The notes beneath the pieces are model-generated. The model made no database searches. It worked only from the letters and a program-made list of their open reading frames with translations, and was not told where the DNA came from. The position numbers were made by a program, and so were the translations under genes. Positions 51,147 through 60,471 of a DNA stretch of 64,000 nucleotides are shown in pieces (positions within the stretch are counted from its first letter, which is position 1; the number at the start of each line of letters is the position of its first letter). Source of the stretch: Paraburkholderia bryophila (GTDB lineage: Bacteria; Pseudomonadota; Gammaproteobacteria; Burkholderiales; Burkholderiaceae); assembly GCF_013409255.1 (NCBI RefSeq), contig NZ_JACCAS010000002.1:2594001-2658000 (forward strand), written 5' to 3'.

Positions 51147-52118
51147 ATGCACAATCATCTCGTCGTCGCGCTGGCTTACGACCGGCTCTGCACCTTCGAA
51201 TTCGGCTGCGTGACCGAGCTGTTCGCGCTCGAACGTCCCGAACTCGAGGTGGACTGGTATCGCTTCGCCGTCTGCGCCATTGAACCCGGTCCGATTCGCG
51301 CGGCCGGCGGCATCACCGTCGCCGCGCCGTACACGCCGAGGCTGCTGGCGCGTGCCGACACCATCGTCATTCCCGGCTGGCGCGATGCGGACGAAGTGCC
51401 GCCCGAAGCGCTGCTCAAGAAGATCCGCGCGGCCTACCAACGCGGCGCGCGGCTCTGCTCGATCTGTTCCGGCGTGTTCGTGCTGGCGGCGGCCGGCGTA
51501 CTCGACGGCAAATCCGTGACGACCCACTGGCGCTACGCCGCGAAATTGCAGCAGCGCTATCCGCAACTGACAGTGCAGCCGGACGCGCTGTATGTGGACG
51601 AAGGGCAGATCATCACGTCGGCGGGCTCGGCGGCGGGGCTCGACATGCTGCTGCATCTGGTGCGGCGCGATCACGGCAGCGCGATCGCCAATCGGGTCGC
51701 GCAGCGGCTCGTGGTGCCGCCGCATCGCGAGGGCGGTCAGGCGCAGTTCGTCCCGCGCCCCATGCCTCAGGACGAAAGCGGGCGGCTCGCCAAACTGATG
51801 GACTGGGTTCGCGCTCACCCTGCGTTGCCGCACACCTTGCGCTCGCTGGCCGAACGCGCGGCAATGAGCCCGCGCACCTTGCAGCGCCAGTTTCACGACG
51901 CCACCGGCATGGCGCCTTACGCGTGGCTGGTGCGCGAGCGCGTGGCGATTGCCCGCGAGCTGCTCGAAGCGCCTGGGCCGTTGCCGATGCCGCGCATCGC
52001 GGCACTGGCGGGTTTCGGTTCCGAGGAATCGTTGCGCCGGCATTTCCGGCGGATCGCGTTGACGAGCCCGGGCGCGTATCGCAAGAAGTTCGGCGCGTCC
52101 GGCTTAAGCACGGATTAG
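51147..52118 (+). CDS. ftrA: FtrA-type AraC regulator with DJ-1/PfpI domain
   Basis: 323 residues: an N-terminal DJ-1/PfpI-like domain (FEFGCVTELFALERPE, elbow Cys in LCSICSGVFVLAAAGVLDG) and a C-terminal AraC helix-turn-helix pair (PHTLRSLAERAAMSPRTLQRQFHDATG, GFGSEESLRRHFRR). FtrA/GlxA-like proteins sense small metabolites and activate nearby genes. The flank upstream is debris, so its target may lie elsewhere. Confidence 0.85.
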   Translation: MHNHLVVALAYDRLCTFEFGCVTELFALERPELEVDWYRFAVCAIEPGPIRAAGGITVAAPYTPRLLARADTIVIPGWRDADEVPPEALLKKIRAAYQRGARLCSICSGVFVLAAAGVLDGKSVTTHWRYAAKLQQRYPQLTVQPDALYVDEGQIITSAGSAAGLDMLLHLVRRDHGSAIANRVAQRLVVPPHREGGQAQFVPRPMPQDESGRLAKLMDWVRAHPALPHTLRSLAERAAMSPRTLQRQFHDATGMAPYAWLVRERVAIARELLEAPGPLPMPRIAALAGFGSEESLRRHFRRIALTSPGAYRKKFGASGLSTD

Positions 52119-52309
52119 CACAAACCCGCGCCGCGCGAGACTATCCGCAACGGGTTCGCACAATCGCCGTTTTTCTGTCAGCATCACGGCCAGCGTCTGT
52201 GTTGGCCGCAGCATCAACGTACTGCATGTGCCACGCATAGATCTCAGCGAAACAGATTCTCGAAACGCGTTGTTCGAACAGCGTCATGGCCACCGTCCCG
52301 CCACTTCCA

Positions 52310-53254
52310 ATGAACGTCAAAACTGTCTTCGCCACTGCTGTCGTCGTCACCTGGGGTGCGTGCGCCGCGCTCGCGTCCGGCTTCGTCGCGGCTCAGACGC
52401 CGCGCGGCGACTCGCGCGCTGAACTGTATCGCCGCAACCTGCTGTCGGGTAAAGACGTGCCGTGCCGGACCAACGCGTCCTGCGCGGCGCTGGGTGTCGT
52501 CGCGCTCGATGCGGGCCGCATCAAAGAGGCTCAAACCCTGGTCGCGATGGAAGGCGCGCTCGCCGAGGCCACCGCGATGCAGGCCGACGAAGAGAACTCG
52601 CCGAAAGCCAGCAGTTCGGCGCGCGCCCGCATTGCCATGGCGTATGTGCATCAGGGCGACGTGCAACTGAAGCTGGGCGAACTGCCCGACGCGCGCGCCT
52701 CGTACCGCACCGCGGTGAGCCGCGGCGACGACTATCCGGGCGATGCGCTGCTGGGCCGCGCCGTGGCGGCCGCGCGCGAACGCCTCGAAGCGATCGCCGG
52801 CAAGGCGGTCGTGCACGGCGTGCCGCCGGAAGGCGCGCGCTTTATCCACTACGTGACCTTCGACGCGTGGAACAGCATTGCGCTGAAGCCGGTGAAAGGG
52901 CGGCACGGCGTCTATCGGATCGATGGCGATTTCATGCATCCTAGCGTCAGCGAAGACGGTCAACCGAGCGCGAGCACCGGCAATCTGTCGGCCTACGTGC
53001 GCTTCTACGACGGCGTGGCGCGCGTGCCGGTGAGCGAGGCCGGCGGCGACGCGCCGCTGGAGGCCACCGCGAAGATCGCCAACCTCGCACCGTACGACAA
53101 GCACGACGACAAGCACGACGACAAATGCCTGCTCGAGTTCAGGCTCTCCGCGCCGGAAACGCTCGACGTGCTCACGCATGGTTCGGTGCTGGAGTGCGGC
53201 TTCGGCGTCAACGTGAGCGCCGACGGCCGCTACTATCTGACGACCGGTTCCTGA
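52310..53254 (+). CDS. Exported tetratricopeptide-like protein of unknown function
   Basis: 314 residues from the ATG at 52310, which gives a compact Sec signal (MNVKTVFATAVVVTWGACA); an ATG 24 nt upstream is also possible. A short TPR-like helical region (about 55-165, LGVVALDAGRIKEAQ and QGDVQLKLGELPDARASY) is followed by a beta-rich C-terminal half with three Asp-rich KHDD repeats near residue 265. No family recognised; probably periplasmic. Confidence 0.68.
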   Translation: MNVKTVFATAVVVTWGACAALASGFVAAQTPRGDSRAELYRRNLLSGKDVPCRTNASCAALGVVALDAGRIKEAQTLVAMEGALAEATAMQADEENSPKASSSARARIAMAYVHQGDVQLKLGELPDARASYRTAVSRGDDYPGDALLGRAVAAARERLEAIAGKAVVHGVPPEGARFIHYVTFDAWNSIALKPVKGRHGVYRIDGDFMHPSVSEDGQPSASTGNLSAYVRFYDGVARVPVSEAGGDAPLEATAKIANLAPYDKHDDKHDDKCLLEFRLSAPETLDVLTHGSVLECGFGVNVSADGRYYLTTGS

Positions 53255-53405
53255 GCGGCGGCGGGCCACGGCGGCCCGCACGGCGACATTCGTCGTGCGC
53301 GTCTTCCACGCGGGCGTGGCGGCGCTTATCATGCAGCGGTGGCACAGGTTTCATGGCTGTCAGAAAGCGTTCCCCGATCAACCGCTCAGAGAAAAACGCT
53401 CGCCC

Positions 53406-54173
53406 ATGCAAAGCATCCTCGACTATCCCGCGCTCGTGTTCATCGTGTCCTTTGTCCTCATGTGGCTGGCGGCGCGCATCGGCGCGGCGCTGCTGCGGCG
53501 CTTCAGGAGAATCGAGGACGACGCCCGCGAAGACTTCAGCGTGATTCAGGCCGCGACGCTCACGCTGCTGGCGTTGATCATCGGCTTTACGTTTTCGATG
53601 GCGGTGGGGCGCTATGACCAGCGCAAGAACTACGAGGAAGAAGAGGCGAACGCGATCGGCACCGAATACGTTCGCGCCGATCTGCTGCCCGCGGCCGACG
53701 GGGCCATCATGCGCGGCTTGCTGAAAGCTTATCTCGACGAGCGCGTGCTGTACTACACCACGCGCGACAGCCAGGAACTCGCCAAGGTCAACCGCGAAAC
53801 CGAGCGCTTGCAGAACGCCATGTGGGCGGTCGTGAAGAACGCCGCCGTCGCGCAACCCACGCCGGTCGCCGCGTTGACCGTCGCCGGTATGAACGACGTG
53901 CTGAACACTCAGGGCTACACGCAGGCTGCGTGGTGGAACCGCATACCGTATGCCGCGTGGGCGCTGATGACCCTGATGGCGGTGTGCGCGAACGTGCTGG
54001 TCGGCTACGGCGCGCGTGCGTTGAAGTCGGGCGCCGGCTTGCTGCTGATCGTGCCGCTGGTGGTGTCGTTGTCGTTCACGCTGATCGCGGATATCGACAG
54101 TCCGCGCGGCGGCGTGATTCGCGTGAAGCCTCTCAATCTTCATGCGCTGGCGGATTCGTTCCGCGCGCCTTGA
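53406..54173 (+). CDS. DUF4239 (bestrophin-like) membrane protein
   Basis: 255 residues from the ATG at 53406 (MQSILDYPALVFIVSFVLMW). Four hydrophobic segments: one at the N terminus, a second with LTLLALIIGFTFSMAVGRYDQRKNYEEEEANAIGTEYVRADLL, and two near the C terminus. This is the DUF4239 pattern, related to bestrophin channels. It is followed 66 nt later by a DUF2252 gene; the two may be coexpressed. Confidence 0.78.
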   Translation: MQSILDYPALVFIVSFVLMWLAARIGAALLRRFRRIEDDAREDFSVIQAATLTLLALIIGFTFSMAVGRYDQRKNYEEEEANAIGTEYVRADLLPAADGAIMRGLLKAYLDERVLYYTTRDSQELAKVNRETERLQNAMWAVVKNAAVAQPTPVAALTVAGMNDVLNTQGYTQAAWWNRIPYAAWALMTLMAVCANVLVGYGARALKSGAGLLLIVPLVVSLSFTLIADIDSPRGGVIRVKPLNLHALADSFRAP

Positions 54174-54239
54174 ACGCGCCCCGACGCGGCGGTGTCGAGC
54201 CGCTTCGGGGCGCACCGTACTGTATTCGAGAGGAATGTG

Positions 54240-55454
54240 ATGTCCGATATCGTCAAGACCATTGCCCGGTTCAACGCCGGCCGCGATCCCGAACGGCTCG
54301 CCATGAAATACCAGGCCATGCGCAGTTCGCCGTTCGTCTTTCTGCGCGGCACCTGCCACCTGTTCTACGCGGGTTTGCCGCGTGACAAGATGCTCGACGA
54401 AGCGCCGCCGGTCTGGATTTGCGGCGATATGCATCTGGAAAATTTCGGCAGCTACAAGGGCGATAACCGCCTGATCTACTTCGACAACAACGACTTCGAC
54501 GAAGCCTGCCTCGCGCCGAATCTCTACGAGCTGGCGCGGCTTCTAACAAGCGTGCTGGTCGGCGCCAGCGACCTCAAGCTGAGCCGCGCGCAAGCGCTCG
54601 CGCTCTGTCACACCGCGCTCGATTCATACGGCGCGGCGCTCGCGTTCGGCAAGGCGCGCTGGATCGAAGCGGAGACCTCGGTCGGGATGGTGCGCGATCT
54701 GTTCGACGCGCTGGCGAGCCGCCCGCGCGCCGCGTTTCTGGACCGGCGCAGTGTGCTGAAGGGCAAGACCCGCGTGCTGAAAGTGGACGGCAAGAAGGCG
54801 TTGCCGGTTAGCGATCCACAGCGCGCGGCGGTCACGGAATTCATGAACAAGTTCGCGGCGAGCCAGCCCAATCCGGACTTCTATCGCATTCTCGACGTTG
54901 CGCGGCGCATTGCCGGCACCGGCAGTCTCGGCGTGGATCGTTACGTGATGCTGGTCGAAGGCAAAGGCTCGCCGGACGGCAACTTCCTGATCGATCTGAA
55001 AGAAGCGCTGCCGTCTTCGGTCATGCCGCATGTGCGTACGCCGCAGCCGACCTGGCAGAACGAAGCGCAACGCGTGGTCGACGTGCAGCGGCGCAATCAG
55101 GCCGTGTCGCAGGCATTCCTGCACGCGGTCGATTTCAATCAGCGTTCCTACGTGTTGCGCAGTTTGCAACCGTCGGAAGATCGCGTGGCCCTCAGTGATT
55201 GGGACGGCAAGCTGCCGCGGCTCGAAGAAGTGGTCAACAGCATGGCCCAACTGAGCGCGTGGGCCCATCTTCGCAGCGGCGGCCGGCAACGCTCGTCGAT
55301 TGCGGACGAACTGATCGCGTTCGGTAATCGCAAGGATTGGCAGTTGCCGTTGATCGAAGTGGCAACGCAGTGCGAAGCCCAGGTCGCCGCCGACTGGAAA
55401 GCGTATTGCGAAGCCTACGATCGCGGCGAGTTCAAGCTGCCTGCGGCCCATTGA
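54240..55454 (+). CDS. DUF2252 kinase-like-fold protein
   Basis: 404 residues from the ATG at 54240 with GAGGAA before it. DUF2252 proteins have a protein-kinase-like fold: WICGDMHLENFGSYKG supplies the HxxN catalytic loop and YFDNNDFDEA the metal-binding Asp. The N-terminal YQAMRSSPFVFLRGTCHLFY is typical. The substrate is unknown for the family. Confidence 0.87.
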   Translation: MSDIVKTIARFNAGRDPERLAMKYQAMRSSPFVFLRGTCHLFYAGLPRDKMLDEAPPVWICGDMHLENFGSYKGDNRLIYFDNNDFDEACLAPNLYELARLLTSVLVGASDLKLSRAQALALCHTALDSYGAALAFGKARWIEAETSVGMVRDLFDALASRPRAAFLDRRSVLKGKTRVLKVDGKKALPVSDPQRAAVTEFMNKFAASQPNPDFYRILDVARRIAGTGSLGVDRYVMLVEGKGSPDGNFLIDLKEALPSSVMPHVRTPQPTWQNEAQRVVDVQRRNQAVSQAFLHAVDFNQRSYVLRSLQPSEDRVALSDWDGKLPRLEEVVNSMAQLSAWAHLRSGGRQRSSIADELIAFGNRKDWQLPLIEVATQCEAQVAADWKAYCEAYDRGEFKLPAAH

Positions 55455-55461
55455 GTTTCGC

Positions 55462-55491
55462 GCGCGCCGCCGTGCATGACACGCGGCGCGC
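55462..55491. terminator. GC-rich hairpin after the DUF2252 gene
   Basis: GCGCGCCGC and GCGGCGCGC form a 9-bp stem 7 nt past the stop, with an inner GTG/CAC extension in the loop. It has no T-run, but its position fits a terminator. Confidence 0.6.
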
Positions 55492-55496
55492 CTGGC

Positions 55497-55552
55497 TCGC
55501 TTGATTCGCTTGATTCGCCTCACTCTCGCATCGCTTCGCTTCGCTTCACGCA
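55497..55552. repeat. Short tandem repeats before the beta-glucoside operon
   Basis: Two to three copies of TTGATTCGC (55503-55520) and then three of TTCGC (55535-55549). Simple repeats in a noncoding gap; no gene is affected. Confidence 0.7.
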
Positions 55553-55660
55553 CGCTTTCCCAATGCACGGCGCATGACAGCGTCGTGCATGCCAGCCTCG
55601 CTCCAGACAAACCCTGATTGCTGGGCGGATTGCCCCGCTGATATCGTTCGCTGCACTGAT

Positions 55661-55676
55661 GTGGAAGCGCTTCCAC
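55661..55676. promoter_or_regulatory. LacI-type operator of the beta-glucoside operon
   Basis: GTGGAAGCGCTTCCAC is a perfect 16-bp palindrome 72 bp before the GH1 start. Its GCGC core and GGAA/TTCC arms fit LacI-family operators and resemble the TGGGAGCGCTCCCA site of the cellobiose regulator CebR. The LacI protein at the end of the operon is the likely binder. Confidence 0.82.
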
Positions 55677-55747
55677 TCGTGCGCCGGACTCGCTGGCGCC
55701 GTGCCTTCCGCCGTACCCGGTTCAATGACCTCAGCGCAGGAGAATCC

Positions 55748-57151
55748 GTGGCAAACGACGCATCCGCTGTATCCGACACACGCTCCCCCCAATCGCTTGC
55801 CGATCCGTTCACGCCGGCCGCCGACTCGTCGCTGTGGCGCAAAAACTTTCTGCTTGGCGCAGCCACGGCTTCGTATCAGATCGAAGGCGCCGTGGCTGAA
55901 GACGGTCGCCTGCCGTCGATCTGGGACACGTTCTCGGCCACGCCCGGCAAGGTGCTCGCCGGCGACACCGGCGCGGTGGCCTGCGATCACTATCATCGCT
56001 GGCAAGAGGACGTGGACATGCTGGCGGGGCTCGGCCTCGAGGGCTATCGGCTGTCGATCGCGTGGCCGCGCGTGATGGGCGCGGCCGGTGCGCCGAATCG
56101 CAAAGGCCTCGACTTTTACAAGCGCTTGCTGGCGCGCCTGAAAGAGAAGGGCATCACGACCTTCGTCACGCTGTATCACTGGGATCTGCCGCAGCATCTG
56201 GAAGATCGCGGCGGCTGGCTGAATCGCGACACCGCGTACCGTTTCGCCGACTACGCCGATCTGATGAGCCGCGAACTGGCCGGCAGCGTCGACGCCTGGG
56301 CGACGCTCAACGAGCCCTGGTGTTCCGCGTATCTCGGCTACGGCAACGGTCATCACGCGCCGGGTCTTGCCGATGGGCGTTTTGCGACGCAAGCCATGCA
56401 TCATCTGCTGCTGGCGCATGGTCTCGCGGTGCCGGTATTGCGCGCCAACGATCCGGCCTCGCAGAAGGGCATCGTCGCGAACATGGGTCGCGGCACGGCG
56501 AATAGCGACAGCGCCGCCGACCAGCGCGCCGCGCATCTGTTCGAAGTTCAGCACAACGCGTGGATTCTCGATCCGCTGCTCAAGGGCGCGTATCCGCGCG
56601 ATCTGTTCGAGTTGTGGCCGGGCACCGAACCGCTGGTGCTGGACGGCGACCTGCAGACCATTGCCGCGCCGCTCGATTTTCTCGGCGTCAACTATTACTT
56701 CCGCACGAACCTGGCGAGCGACGGCGCGCACGGTTTCACGGAAGTGCCGCCGGAAGGCGTGGAGCGCACGCAGATGGGCTGGGAGGTGCATCCGGATGGC
56801 TTGCGCGATCTGCTGACCGGCTTCAGGAAAACGTATGCGAACCTGCCGCCGATCTACATCACGGAAAACGGCATGGCGTCGGACGACAAGGTGACCGACG
56901 GCCACGTGGACGACACGCAGCGCATTGCGTTTCTCAAGCGCCATCTCGCCGCGGTCGATCAGGCGATCAAGGCGGGTGTCGACGTGCGCGGGTATTTTCT
57001 CTGGTCGCTGATGGATAACTTCGAGTGGGCGTTCGGTTACGAGCGGCGCTTTGGGGTCGTGCATGTGGACTACGCTACGCAGAAACGCACCATCAAACGC
57101 AGTGCCGAGCTGGTGGCGAAATTCCTGCGGGAGCGGAAGTTACTCACCTAA
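55748..57151 (+). CDS. GH1 beta-glucosidase
   Basis: 467 residues from the GTG at 55748 with AGGAGA 6 nt upstream; 58 more in-frame codons lie upstream but cover the operator. GH1 motifs: acid/base Glu in TLNEPW, nucleophile Glu in ITENGMA, and N-terminal NFLLGAATASYQIEGA. Likely hydrolyses cellobiose or another imported beta-glucoside in the cytoplasm. It is the first gene of the ABC/LacI cluster. Confidence 0.93.
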   Translation: MANDASAVSDTRSPQSLADPFTPAADSSLWRKNFLLGAATASYQIEGAVAEDGRLPSIWDTFSATPGKVLAGDTGAVACDHYHRWQEDVDMLAGLGLEGYRLSIAWPRVMGAAGAPNRKGLDFYKRLLARLKEKGITTFVTLYHWDLPQHLEDRGGWLNRDTAYRFADYADLMSRELAGSVDAWATLNEPWCSAYLGYGNGHHAPGLADGRFATQAMHHLLLAHGLAVPVLRANDPASQKGIVANMGRGTANSDSAADQRAAHLFEVQHNAWILDPLLKGAYPRDLFELWPGTEPLVLDGDLQTIAAPLDFLGVNYYFRTNLASDGAHGFTEVPPEGVERTQMGWEVHPDGLRDLLTGFRKTYANLPPIYITENGMASDDKVTDGHVDDTQRIAFLKRHLAAVDQAIKAGVDVRGYFLWSLMDNFEWAFGYERRFGVVHVDYATQKRTIKRSAELVAKFLRERKLLT

Positions 57152-57160
57152 GTGACGTAC

Positions 57161-57183
57161 ATAAAGCACGAACATAAAGCACG
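57161..57183 (+). repeat. Tandem ATAAAGCACG repeats upstream of the sugar-binding protein gene
   Basis: Two exact copies (57161-57170, 57174-57183), 13 bp apart, and a third degenerate TATAAAAGCAG copy. They may contribute to a second promoter for the transporter genes in the 170-bp gap. Confidence 0.5.
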
Positions 57184-57321
57184 CGTATAAAAGCAGTAAA
57201 GCTGGTTTGCATGTCGACTCGAAACACGGGCGCCAGGCCTGGCGCAACTATGTGGCATGGGATCGGTGTCAACGCTTTGCCCAGGCGGCGAAAGCGCTGA
57301 CGCCGACCGACAGGAGACGGA

Positions 57322-58560
57322 ATGAACAGCAAAAAAATAGCCTTGCGAGGCATTGTTGCAGCATTGGCGTTGTATGGCGTCGTCGCGCAGGCGGATCCCT
57401 TGAAGGCCAACGTGATTCACTGGTGGACCTCGGGCGGCGAGTCGGCCGCGATTCGCCAGTTCGCCGATGCGTATAACAAGGCCGGCGGCCAATGGGTCGA
57501 CAACGCGGTAGCGGGCGCGGATCAGGCGCGCTCCACGGCGATCAACCGGATCATCGGCGGCGATCCACCCACGGCCGCGCAGTTCAATACCTCCAAGCAG
57601 TTTCACGACCTGATCGATCAGGGCCTGCTGAACAATGTCGACGACGTCGCCGCAAAAGAAAACTGGAACGGCGTGTTCCCGCCGTCGATCATCGACAGCA
57701 TCAAGGTGAAAGGGCACTACTACGCCGCGCCCGTCGACATTCACATGCCGGCCTGGTTCTTCTATTCGAAGCCGGCGTTCCAGAAGGCCGGCATTGCCGC
57801 CGAGCCGAAAAGCTACGACGAATTCCTCGCCGATCTCGGCAAGCTGAAAACCGCGGGTGTGATTCCGCTCGCGCTAGGTGGCCAGCCGTGGCAGGAAAAA
57901 ATCACCTTCGACGCCGTATTCGCCGACGTAGGCGGCCCCGATCTTTATCTGAAGGTGTATCGCGATCGCGACCAGAACGCGGTGAAGTCCGACGCCTTCA
58001 AGAAAGTGCTGGCCTCGTTCAAACGCCTGCACGATTTCGTCGACGCCGGTTCACCGGGCCGCAACTGGAACGACGCGACCGCGCTGGTGATTTCCGGCAA
58101 GGCGGGCGTGCAGATCATGGGCGACTGGGCCAAGGGCGAATTCTCCGCGGCCAAACAGGTCGCGGGCAAGGACTTCGGCTGCTTCCCGGGTTTCGGTCCG
58201 CATTCGCCGTATCTGGTCGCGGGCGACGTGTTCGTGTTCCCGAAGACGGATAATCCGACCACGATCAAGGCGCAGAACCTGCTCGCCACGGTCATGACCT
58301 CGCCGGCCGCGCAAGTCGCGTTCAGCGCGAAGAAAGGCTCGATTCCGATTCGTCCCGACGTGGACGTGAGCAGTCTCGACATCTGCGCGAAGGAGGGCAT
58401 GGCGATCATGAAGGACAAGTCGCGTCAGTTGCCGAATCCGGAAATGCTGCTGTCGCCCGACACGCAGGGCGCGTTGATCGACGTCATCACCAATTTCTGG
58501 AACAAGAACCAGTCGGTGGATGATGCGCAGAAAGCCTTTGCCAGCGCGTTGAAGAGCTAG
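57322..58560 (+). CDS. Periplasmic sugar-binding protein of a CUT1 ABC transporter
   Basis: 412 residues. Signal peptide (KKIALRGIVAALALYGVVAQA) and the family-1 solute-binding fold: VIHWWTSGGESAAI, DPPTAAQFN, GQPWQEKITFDAVF. It most resembles GtsA-type glucose/mannose binders. Next to a GH1 enzyme it probably binds cellobiose or glucose. RBS AGGAGA lies just before the ATG. Confidence 0.92.
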   Translation: MNSKKIALRGIVAALALYGVVAQADPLKANVIHWWTSGGESAAIRQFADAYNKAGGQWVDNAVAGADQARSTAINRIIGGDPPTAAQFNTSKQFHDLIDQGLLNNVDDVAAKENWNGVFPPSIIDSIKVKGHYYAAPVDIHMPAWFFYSKPAFQKAGIAAEPKSYDEFLADLGKLKTAGVIPLALGGQPWQEKITFDAVFADVGGPDLYLKVYRDRDQNAVKSDAFKKVLASFKRLHDFVDAGSPGRNWNDATALVISGKAGVQIMGDWAKGEFSAAKQVAGKDFGCFPGFGPHSPYLVAGDVFVFPKTDNPTTIKAQNLLATVMTSPAAQVAFSAKKGSIPIRPDVDVSSLDICAKEGMAIMKDKSRQLPNPEMLLSPDTQGALIDVITNFWNKNQSVDDAQKAFASALKS

Positions 58561-58570
58561 GGGGAGCAGC

Positions 58571-59548
58571 ATGCACGCGCTCAAGGTGCCCGCCGCCGGG
58601 TCGAAGTCCGCTGCGCCGTTGCGCAATGCGCCACACGGCGGACCACACAACGGACCACGCAGCAAGCCGCTGAAAAAGCGCTTTCCGTTCGCGGCCTGGC
58701 TGGCGTTGCTGCCGATGGTCCTGACCGTCGTGTTCGCGTATCTCGGCACGATGGTCTGGACCGCGCGCGTGTCGCTCAGCAATTCGCGCACGTTTCCTTC
58801 CGGCGACTTCGTGGGCCTCTCGCAATACACGCGGCTGTTCAATAACGACCGCTGGCTGCTGTCGCTGCAGAACATCGTGATCTACGGCGCGTGCTTTATC
58901 GTCGCGTGCATGGTGATCGGTTTGCTGCTGGCGATCTTCATCGATCAGCGCGTGGTCGCGGAAGGCGCGTTGCGGACGATCTTTCTCTATCCGTATGCGA
59001 TGTCGTTCGTCGCGACCGGCCTCGTCTGGCAGTGGATTCTGAATCCGGAGCTCGGCGCGCAGGCCCTGTTGCACAAGCTCGGCTTCGCGCATGCGCGCTT
59101 CGACTGGATCGTCGATCAGGACTGGGTGATCTACACGATCGTGATCGCGACCGTGTGGCAGGCCTCGGGGCTGGTGATGGCGTTACTGCTCGCCGGCTTG
59201 CGCGGGATCGACGAAGAACTGTGGAAAGCCGCGCGGATCGACGGTATTCCGCGTTGGCGCGTGTATGCGAGCATCGTGGTGCCGATGCTCGGGCCGTCGA
59301 TGTCCACCGCCTTCGTGCTGCTGTTCGTGATGGTCGTGAAACTCTACGACGCCGTGGTCGCAATGACGCAAGGCGGTCCCGGCACCGCCAGCGAAGTGCC
59401 GGCCAAGTTCATCATGGACTATCTGTTCGGGCGCGCCAATATCGGCCTTGCGTCGGCGGCTTCCATCGTCTTGCTGACCACCGTGCTGGCGATTCTCGCG
59501 CCGTTCTTCTATGCCCGCAGCCGCGCCGCGTTGCGCAAGGAGGCGTGA
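58571..59548 (+). CDS. ABC sugar permease, MalF-like
   Basis: 325 residues with six membrane segments after a basic, Pro-rich N-terminal extension. The cytoplasmic EAA-like loop is IDEELWKAARIDGIPRWRVYASIVVP. It starts 10 nt after the binding-protein stop and shares TGATG with the next permease. Confidence 0.92.
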   Translation: MHALKVPAAGSKSAAPLRNAPHGGPHNGPRSKPLKKRFPFAAWLALLPMVLTVVFAYLGTMVWTARVSLSNSRTFPSGDFVGLSQYTRLFNNDRWLLSLQNIVIYGACFIVACMVIGLLLAIFIDQRVVAEGALRTIFLYPYAMSFVATGLVWQWILNPELGAQALLHKLGFAHARFDWIVDQDWVIYTIVIATVWQASGLVMALLLAGLRGIDEELWKAARIDGIPRWRVYASIVVPMLGPSMSTAFVLLFVMVVKLYDAVVAMTQGGPGTASEVPAKFIMDYLFGRANIGLASAASIVLLTTVLAILAPFFYARSRAALRKEA

Positions 59549-60465
59549 TGAACACGCTCAGTTCTCCGCTGAAAAACGGCACGCCGGGGCGCGTACGCCC
59601 GCGCCGCCGACGTGCCGCATTCACACCGGCGCGCCTTGGCGTCTACGCGTTTCTGCTGACGGCCGCGCTGTTTTTCCTGCTGCCTTTGTATGTGATGGTC
59701 GTCACTTCCGTCAAGCCGATGAGCGAGATCCGTCTCGGCAATCTGCTGGCGTTGCCCGCGCATTTCACGTTGAGCGCATGGAGCGCCGCGTGGCAATCCG
59801 CGTGCACCGGGCTCGATTGCAACGGCATTCAGGTCGGCTTCTGGAACTCGGTGCGCATTGTCGTGCCGAGCACGATCTTGTCGATCGCGATCGGCGCGGT
59901 GAACGGCTACGCATTGTCGTTCTGGCGGCCGCGCGGCGCCGGGTTGCTGTTCGGCGTGCTGCTGATGGGCGCGTTCATTCCGGTGCAGGTGATGGTCTAT
60001 CCGCTCGTGCGGGTGCTGGCGAGCGTGCATCTGTTCAGCTCGTTGCCGGGCATCGTGGTGATTCACACGATCTTCGGTATGCCGGTCATGACGCTGCTGT
60101 TCCGCAACTACTACGCGTCGATTCCGCAGGAACTGTTCAAGGCCGCGCGCATCGACGGCGGTGGCTTCTGGCGTATCTTCATGCAACTGATGCTGCCCAT
60201 GTCCACGCCGATCATCGTGGTGGCGGTCATCATGCAGGTAACGGGCATCTGGAACGACTTCATTCTCGGGCTGGTGTTCGCCGGCACCAAAAATCTGCCG
60301 ATGACGGTACAACTGAACAACATCATCAACACGACGACCGGCGAGCGGCTCTATAACGTCAATATGGCGGCGACCATTCTGACTTCCATGGTGCCGCTGG
60401 CGGTGTACTTCGTTTCGGGCCGCTGGTTTGTGCGCGGCATTGCGTCCGGCGCGGTGAAGGGGTAG
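59548..60465 (+). CDS. ABC sugar permease, MalG-like
   Basis: 305 residues with six membrane segments after a basic N terminus. EAA loop: IPQELFKAARIDGGGFWRIFMQLMLP. It overlaps the previous gene by one base and pairs with it as the membrane channel. Confidence 0.93.
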   Translation: MNTLSSPLKNGTPGRVRPRRRRAAFTPARLGVYAFLLTAALFFLLPLYVMVVTSVKPMSEIRLGNLLALPAHFTLSAWSAAWQSACTGLDCNGIQVGFWNSVRIVVPSTILSIAIGAVNGYALSFWRPRGAGLLFGVLLMGAFIPVQVMVYPLVRVLASVHLFSSLPGIVVIHTIFGMPVMTLLFRNYYASIPQELFKAARIDGGGFWRIFMQLMLPMSTPIIVVAVIMQVTGIWNDFILGLVFAGTKNLPMTVQLNNIINTTTGERLYNVNMAATILTSMVPLAVYFVSGRWFVRGIASGAVKG

Positions 60466-60471
60466 ACGGGT

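Noticed and set aside
50568..52043. 491-codon leftward frame over ftrA and the decayed stretch
   Set aside because: Most of it is antisense to ftrA; the part outside has low third-position GC and no family.
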